Shown here one piece after another: positions 57,231 through 64,000 of a stretch of DNA of 64,000 nucleotides; the stretch's first letter is position 1; each line of letters starts with the position of its first letter. The position numbers and the translations under genes are program-made. The notes beneath the pieces were generated by a model, which saw only the letters and a list, made by a program, of their open reading frames with translations, did not search any database and was not told where the DNA came from. The stretch is from Parietaria judaica (taxonomy: Eukaryota; Streptophyta; Magnoliopsida; Rosales; Urticaceae): contig OX940872.1 in NCBI GenBank assembly GCA_954871525.1, positions 11,183,180 to 11,247,179 on the forward strand, read 5' to 3'.

Positions 57231-58021
57231 AGAGCAATTTCTCAAAAAAATTAAGTTTATGGTATTATAAACAATAAAATATTGACTAGTTAATGTTAGA
57301 AATATTTTTTTAGATTAAATACACGGAGACTTGAATCACGCATGAATACACTTTCTTAATAGTGCTTTGAGTACTTAAAAAACGTCATAAAGTCAAACAT
57401 GCAAGAACACCCACGATACAACAAGCCTTTTTTCAGAAAACCACAAGGCGGCGTGAACATCCGATCGTAAGAAAAAACAAGTTTCTTGGGAGCAAATTCA
57501 TAAATTTAAGTTATGATTTTTTAAATCTGCGCATGTATTTATAGAAAAACTAACCACTTCACCAAAAGTCGCGACCCTTCAGAAAGTGTCTATTACCCCC
57601 AAATAATACCACTCTTCAGTGTATCTTTTGAGATGTAAAAATAACTACTTCATCAGAAGTCGCAACTTTTCGAAAAATGCATTTTGGCCCAAAAGATACG
57701 ACTCTTCACAATTTATTTGTCATTAATAAACACTTATTGGGTACTTAATTCACATATTAAATTTCATCAACTATACAATTATTAATTTTTAATTGCTTTC
57801 TTCGGGTGATATCTTTTGAGAGAATTTTTTCTATTCTTTGACAAGAACTTACGAATAAGAATTTTATGCTCACAACTATGAACAGTTCATTAAATAAAGT
57901 TAATAATTAGTGTGCTATTATTTTGCTGGTCGATATGCTGGAATTAAATTATAATATTAATCAAATAATTGAGTCAATATGTTTAAATACTTAAAAATGT
58001 GTATGTTAATGCTATGATATG
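57231..58021. other. Intergenic, no feature recognised
   Basis: AT-rich. A weak repeat of GAAGTCGCAACTTTTCGAAA-like sequence (57567 and 57656) is the only structure noticed. Confidence 0.35.
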
Positions 58022-58695
58022 TGTTGTGAATTCCCATCGATTCTTGCACAAAGATTATCACCCGATTACGAATCAATCATATAGACGAAACTGAAATTAA
58101 ATATAAAGCGGAAAGAACACACCATTTGGAGAGTGGTTCGGCCGGAGATCGAATCGTGATCTCCGACGTACGTCCACTCCTTGCTCCGGCGAAATTCCCG
58201 GAACGATTGCACTAGATATCATCGCCGATTACACCCTCATGCTCTCTTATAAAGATTCACTCTCAAACCCTAAGCTATTTTGTACAACCTCTCTCTCGCT
58301 CACAACCGAGCTTCAACGGAGACAAATACAAGACTCAAACCCGGTCTACATGCACACGAGCTTATGACCCTTCATGAGAGCGACTTACAGAGACGAAGAA
58401 GAAGAAGAACCCTAAGACTCTAATCTCATGATCTTCTCTCTCCAACCCAAGAACCCTAGCTTACAGAGGAACCCAATCCTAATTCCATTTTCACTCTCTG
58501 TTGAGTTCTCTTCTTGAAGGAGAAGGATCTTATTTTTGGCTTTCAATCACAGCCATACGATTTTTATCAAGGGCTGGAAATGAGGCTGAGCTTTAACTTA
58601 CATACGACACGTCGTTTCCTCGGAAATGCGTCGTTTCTTCAATATCTTGTCGTTTGGGCTTATCGGGCCTTTAACATGGCTTCACAATCCCAACA
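58022..58695. mobile_element. Solo LTR, 674 bp, perfect target duplication
   Basis: Starts TGTTGTGAATTCCC and ends ATCCCAACA, with inverted TGTTG/CAACA ends. The 5-bp duplication ATATG flanks both sides (58017-58021 and 58696-58700). The inside contains the GAGAGTGGTTCGGCCG motif common in plant copia LTRs. The family differs from the 2.75-kb LTR family. Orientation is not settled. Confidence 0.85.
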
Positions 58696-58700
58696 ATATG

Positions 58701-59744
58701 ATTACGTCTAAATTAGTTATATTATAATTTGTAATTAAACGAGTGCCTTGAGTGGTAGATTTATCAAGAGATTATTGAGTAGATATCAATTGAGCAATTA
58801 GAAATTTGGATTCTCTTTTAAGGAGCAACAATTAAAATTTCAATGCCTAAATACTGAGACATCTATATAAAGGGCAAAGAGAGAGAAATTCTTGCAAGGG
58901 GCCGTAAATAATATGCCGCGGTTTTGTATTAAAATTTATGCCGCTACGTGTTACAAAAATACATTACAAGACTTCGAAATTTATTCTACCAAAATAATTT
59001 TTTAAGGTTGAGGGCTTGATCAATTATGAACAAGTCATGGATCCGAGAATGAAGCTGTTACATACTCATTATCAATCAATCGATTTTGTGATTGAAAATT
59101 TTGTATGGAAAAAAGAAGATAAAAGGACATGACAATATTTAAAAGGTGACGGGTTACTTCGCTCATTATAAATTCGTTAATCCTATTAAGATCAAACGAA
59201 CAACAGTCCAACAATAATCGGAGCAATTTATAACGCGTAATTAAAAAAGACTCACTATCTTATATAGTCATACGTTAATAATCTCACATGTAACAAATAC
59301 AAAAAACTTAATAAATATCAAGAGTTATTTTCATTTGTCAATTAATTCCACTAAATTTAAAGTACAATGAGATGATATCAATAAAATCTTGAATAAGATT
59401 AAGTATTCTAACATGATTATTTTTTTTATTTTTTTTCATATGATCCACGCTTAACGAAGACATGCCAAGCCAATTCTCGATGTGAGTGTGATGAGAATCT
59501 TGCAAGGAATTAATGCTAAGATTTTGAAATTCTTATACACGCAATATTATATTTATTAAGCCATAAATTAAACTGTATGTATAATCTGATCCTCAAAAAT
59601 AACAATCTAAGCTTCTTGACAGCTTTTGTTGATGCCGAAAAATGGATCATTGCGACCCATGTCTTGATAATGGGCCAGGTATATCGCCGTTTGTTGACTT
59701 TCATGGGTTAGAGACTTGATTCATTGCTCTTTTGGAGACTGGAA
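58701..59744. other. AT-rich intergenic region
   Basis: No gene or clear repeat recognised. Confidence 0.35.
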
Positions 59745-60840
59745 CCCCCACTTATAGGGCGGACTGAAACCGGGTGTTCCGTCTGGTCACCGCAAAGACC
59801 TGGGACCTCTGCCTAGACGATCGAACTGGGCTGACGATATGGATCAGCGACCTCTGAAAACCAGAAATTCCGTAGGGCAGGTCGACGCCTTGATGTTTAT
59901 TCTTCGATATTCTAGCGGAGTCGGAGGTGCTAATATATGATGCCGCACCTCGTCACTTATAGCAAGGCTGCCTACGTACCCATATTACTGGGATCTACTC
60001 ATCACGTTGTTCAAGGTGGAGGTTGAGAGACGGAGGTCGGTCGATGTGTGGACCTCGATCCTTCTATCTCCGGAGTGTCACAGAATCCTCTGGGGCTTCT
60101 TCTAAGTTTGCTCCTCTGCCTCTATATTTGGGCTTAGGGCTTGGGTTCTGAAATCTGGTAGATTAGACCTTCCTCAAATAGTCAGACTGGAATCGGGTCC
60201 TCCGACTTGTTACCGCAATATTCTTCGACTAGGGACATAGGTCGGTGACAGCTGAGAACTAAAACCTCCGTAGGGCAGGTCGACGATCGGACCATCCGCT
60301 TACCGTTGGACTGAAACCAGGACCTCTGACCTGTACCACAAAGTCGTAGGACTCGGGATATAGGTCAGTGACCGCTGAGAACCATAACCTTCGTAGGGTA
60401 GGTCAACGATCGGGATATAGGTCGGTGACTGCTGAGAACCATAACCCCATCTGCTTATCGTCGAACCGGAACCAGGTTGGATAAAAAGCCATGGGCTTGG
60501 GATATAGGTCCGCGACCGCAGAAAATCAGAACCTTTGTAGGGCAGGTCGCCGATCAGACCCTCCACTTACCGTCGAAGCAGAACTGCGTCCTCCGACTCG
60601 TTACCCCAAAGCCCTAGGGCTTCGGATATAGGTCGGTGACCACATAGAACCGGAACCTCCGTAAGATTGATCAACGATCAGACTCTGATCCGACCCTCAG
60701 CTTACCGTCGTCCCGGATACGGGTCCTACGACTCGTTACCAAAAAGCCTTATGGCTTAGGATATAGGTCGGCGACCATAGAGAACCAGAACCTACGTAGG
60801 GCAGTTCGGCGATCGAGCCTTAAGATATCTCCATCGCTTC
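59745..60840. repeat. Diverged ~123-bp tandem repeat array
   Basis: A unit containing TAGGTCGGTGACCGCTGAGA, AACCTCCGTAGGGCAGGTCG and ACGATCGGACC recurs at about 59848, 60242, 60365, 60507, 60630 and 60767, with a partial copy at 60424. Spacing is about 123-137 bp, with larger gaps at the left. GC-rich compared with its surroundings. Confidence 0.85.
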
Positions 60841-60935
60841 CGCTCTAGCTAGCTTCTCTGTCTGAAGAACCAGAAAGAAAAAAAAAACGTTCAGGGGAAC
60901 GGGAGGGGGTCTCTATTCACCTCCGACTCTCAACA

Positions 60936-63170
60936 TTAGTCAGGAATTTTACTCAATATATATATATATATATATATATATGTTGGCGAGCTCGTTGTGG
61001 TGAGGGCCTTGACCAGGCGAGGGACGCCTTCGTCGGCTCGTCGAACAACTCCTCTGGTGAGGCTGAAAATATTTGCTTTGATATCTTCAACAAGACGCAC
61101 ATTGAACAGACATAGAATACCGGGAATGTTCAGATCTTCTTTTCCTAGAAATTTGCTTTGTTTTCCATCCCCAAAGGTGATTGTTCCATTGATTTTATCT
61201 CTGAAATGAACAAGATGTGATCGGGAATCAGTCATGTGGAGAAGCTACTGTTGAAATACCACGAATCCAAGAACATTCTTTGATTAAGTTGTAGGAAACA
61301 TGGCAGTTGTAGTCTCTGTTCTTCACCCACAGCCAATTTATGGTCATGATTCTACCACGCTTGTCGCATAAGTCGTCGGGAATTTGGACAGAGGTTGTTC
61401 TTCCTTCAGAGAGATGTTTCCACAGATTTTGACAGGAGGATTTTCTATGACCACGAATTCTGCAAAACTCACAGATTAAACCAAGTTTAGAAGTATTAAA
61501 TTTACGAGTACCTTTACTGGAGTATTGAGTGTTGTAACCCTTTTAGAGAATATCTCATCAAATTGAGATGATGAAGCTTTCTAAAACACGCTGACATGAG
61601 GCTTGTTCCGACACGTATCTTGACTGTAGTTGTATCATATGCCTCCTTTGTGTGATGGCTTTTGTCCCATCAAGAGAATGTCATCCATCTTTGCCTTTCT
61701 AGTGTTGAGCTTCGTAATAAGAACATTGGATTTGCTAGCTATTTTTATTCAGAGATACAATCTCATTTCTAAGGCATCTGATTTTGTCTACATAATCTTC
61801 ATTCTTTACTTCCATCATCATGATCTTTTCTTTCTGAGCATTGCATCATTCTTCAAGATTTGAGATTTTCTCCATTTCTTGTGAGATGTTGAGAAAGAGC
61901 AGATTTCTTTTCTTCAATATTGTCCAATACTGTTCTTTTAAATTTTGAATTCAGACCACCAACATCCACCCATTTCTTGAACATTTTTTGATATAAAATC
62001 TGGATGTCTTGAATTTCACCATTATCTTCATCATTAGAAAACTTCTCATCCATGGACACACTTGTTGGAACATGTAACACCTCACTGTTAATAGGAATAG
62101 AATTAGAAATATTAGATAAAGAAACGTGAAAAGCAATATTCTTTTGATAATCTTTTGAGTCCTCTTCATCTTCATCACTCCATGATGCATTTTGAGCCTT
62201 CTCCTTGGAACACAAATTTCCACATTGAGAGTGAATGTGTCCATATCCTTCGCATTCATGACATTGAATTCTTTTTCCTTTCTTCTTCGTGTCAGACCTG
62301 TTATTATCACTCAAGGTAGAAGAGCTAATGGGCTTTTCAAAAATATCATTTCTTTTATGTGAAGGCCCGATATCACAAAATTTCTATTGTTCCATTTGAA
62401 TTTCTTTACGATTTTTAAAAAACTTTTTGTCAAAAGGGCAATATCATCTTCAGATTCAAATTCATCAAACTGATTGCGTATAGAGTTATTAGCAGCTTTG
62501 AAGGCTACACCCTTATCACACTCATTTTGATTCATGTTCATTTCATAAGCATGTAATTGACAAATCAAGACATCTAATCTCATTTCAGATAAATATGTGG
62601 CTACCTCAATTGCTGTTACGATGGACTTAAACCTGCCGGTATGAGATCTTAGTGTTTTTCTTACCAACTTCAATTGAGAATATGACTCGCCAAGGATATG
62701 AGATTTGTTTTCAATGTCTCAGAGTCTCCCGTTGAAGGAAGCAATCGTCTTTTCATCTTTCATGCGAAGGTTCTCAAACTCCGTGGCAAGCATTTGCAAT
62801 TTTGAGGTTCTCATAGAGCTTGTACCTTCATGAGCGTTTAGAAGAATATCCCACGCATCCTTTTCATATTCACATAAGGAGATGAGATGAAACTGATCTT
62901 CAGAGACACCAGTGAAGATTGTATATAGAGCTTATGAATTCATTTGAGAAGCAATGTTTTCTTCAGAGGTCCATTTGTCTCCAGGTTTTGAAGCTTTAAT
63001 AACACTTTCCTCCATGGCCAAATGATGCGACCAACCATTGCAAACACATATCCAAGCCTTATCATATAGAGATTTTATGAAGTAGCGCATCCTAGCCTTA
63101 CAATAGGCATAGTTTTTCTTCAAGAAGAGGAGGCATGGTCACATACGGAGCTTCTCGCATTCCAATCGTT
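60936..63170 (-). pseudogene. Copia gag-protease relic (Sirevirus-like)
   Basis: On minus: Gag UBN2-type sequence (YAYCKARMRYFIKSLYDKAW, WTSEENIASQMNS, stop, ALYTIFTGVSEDQF, then KLQMLATEFENLRMKDEKT). The CCHC knuckle is CHECEGYGHIHSQC near 62245. Then come WVKNRDYNCHVSYN and the region after the protease active site (HMTDSRSHLVHF, GTITFGDGKQSKFLG). Many stops and frameshifts break it. It is cut off near 60980 by TA-rich sequence and the tandem array, so integrase and RT are missing. Confidence 0.88.
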
Positions 63171-63229
63171 AGTATCATATTTACCCAAGATCACACTTTC
63201 CTGAAATCAAGAATAAAAGGGGTGAACTA

Positions 63230-63241
63230 GCTCTGATACCA
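63230..63241 (-). other. Primer-binding site of the minus-strand copia relic
   Basis: The minus strand reads TGGTATCAGAGC, 2 nt inside the LTR end. About 60 nt separate it from the gag region. Confidence 0.85.
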
Positions 63242-63243
63242 AT

Positions 63244-64000
63244 TGAAATCGGATACTAACGATGTTGGTGACATTTCCACGATCAGTATATCAACACACA
63301 CAATAAAAGCTCAGATTACCAAATATGCGTATAAGTAAAGAGACTAATAAATACGTGATATTTGGTAACACAGCTCGCGAACCCCTCGTGGGAACCTATT
63401 ATGTGGGACACTGAACCGAATACTTTATCCCACTGGAAAACATTCAACGATGTTGCACGGCTACATGATACTTATATGAGTTTCACAAAAGAATAGACAA
63501 CTCGCCCGAAAGACCAGGTGCGGCTGGTGATCCAACTCCTGTTAAAAAGTGTGCTTCTCTTCAAGACGATCTTGCAATTGCTCTGACTGTCTTTAGCCAG
63601 TCATCAATACATGAATGACATCTTAAGACCCTCCAACTATGAATCAAGCAGATGTGTGTTTTTTACGTTCAAATTGCTCGATGTTCATCCACATCTAGGA
63701 AAGGCTAAATAGGGTGGTCTTCTGCGTAGAACTTCCGTAACATTTCGATCCTTTTGTTGTCTCGACAAGTCTTCTAGACAACCTATTTTATTAAACATAA
63801 TGACAAAACAAAATGACTAAACAATGTTCTTACAATGTTAAGACCTTTTTCAAATCCCGATGAATCCTAATAGGATTAGGCAATTAAGAACTTTTTACAT
63901 CTTTACAAGAAGTTAGGATTAGAGGGTAGTTTTATCCCATAACTAAAATACAAATATGAGACGTAAGTATATGTGTTATTTTTTTCTATGTCTATAACAA
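63244..64000 (-). repeat. 5' LTR of the minus-strand copia relic, cut by window edge
   Basis: The LTR end on minus is CGATTTCA next to the primer site. At least 757 bp are present and the outer end is beyond the window. No ORF. Confidence 0.65.

Overview
The window is plant nuclear DNA, almost certainly from a eudicot: AT-rich intergenic sequence, GT-AG introns, nested LTR retrotransposons with plant-type primer sites, and plant-specific hAT, CACTA and DUF1985 families. Only two genes look like ordinary host genes. Both lie between 45.4 and 53.1 kb and are convergent: a 14-16-exon ADIP/SSX2IP-like coiled-coil gene on + and a 4-exon syntaxin-6 N-domain, tail-anchored gene on -. Nearly everything else is mobile-element sequence.

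1-10.45 kb: a minus-strand Ty3/gypsy element of the Tat type (dual RNase H, antisense extra ORF between integrase and the 3' LTR). Its 5' LTR and primer site are present and its 3' LTR lies beyond the left edge. gag-protease and RT-RNaseH-integrase share one frame, split by a single UAG in the context CAA-UAG-CAA-UUA, the known leaky-stop context. The copy carries damaging changes in integrase and the second RNase H.

11.16-21.81 kb: a nested stack. A solo LTR of a long-LTR copia family (TSD GCTTT) is split by an 8.28-kb CACTA-like element (TSD TTA). That element contains an apparently intact two-exon hAT transposon (near-perfect 8-bp TSD), a 0.94-kb foldback element and a decayed transposon-protein gene.

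21.9-27.2 kb: a MITE, a decayed hAT relic, a 137-bp tandem array and a possible MULE fragment.

27.2-37.5 kb: a copia element of the same family as the solo LTR, with two 2.75-kb LTRs. It has lost gag, protease and integrase. In their place are a GC-rich leader, a repeat cluster and a three-exon, unrecognised ORF with two C-x2-C-x11-C-x2-H motifs. Its RT-RNase H has three stops. A second 3' pol end precedes the left LTR.

37.5-45 kb: a 398-bp tandem array and two tandemly duplicated, decaying DUF1985 genes, with repeated TAGCGGTA motifs around them and in the 137-bp and 398-bp arrays. This looks like a VANDAL/VANC- or Kaonashi-like MULE neighbourhood.

53.4-64 kb: AT-rich intergenic DNA with foldbacks, a solo LTR with a perfect TSD (ATATG), a ~123-bp tandem array, and the decayed gag-protease part of a minus-strand copia element whose 5' LTR runs off the right edge.

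All gene models were built by eye from splice signals and reading frames. No similarity search was run.
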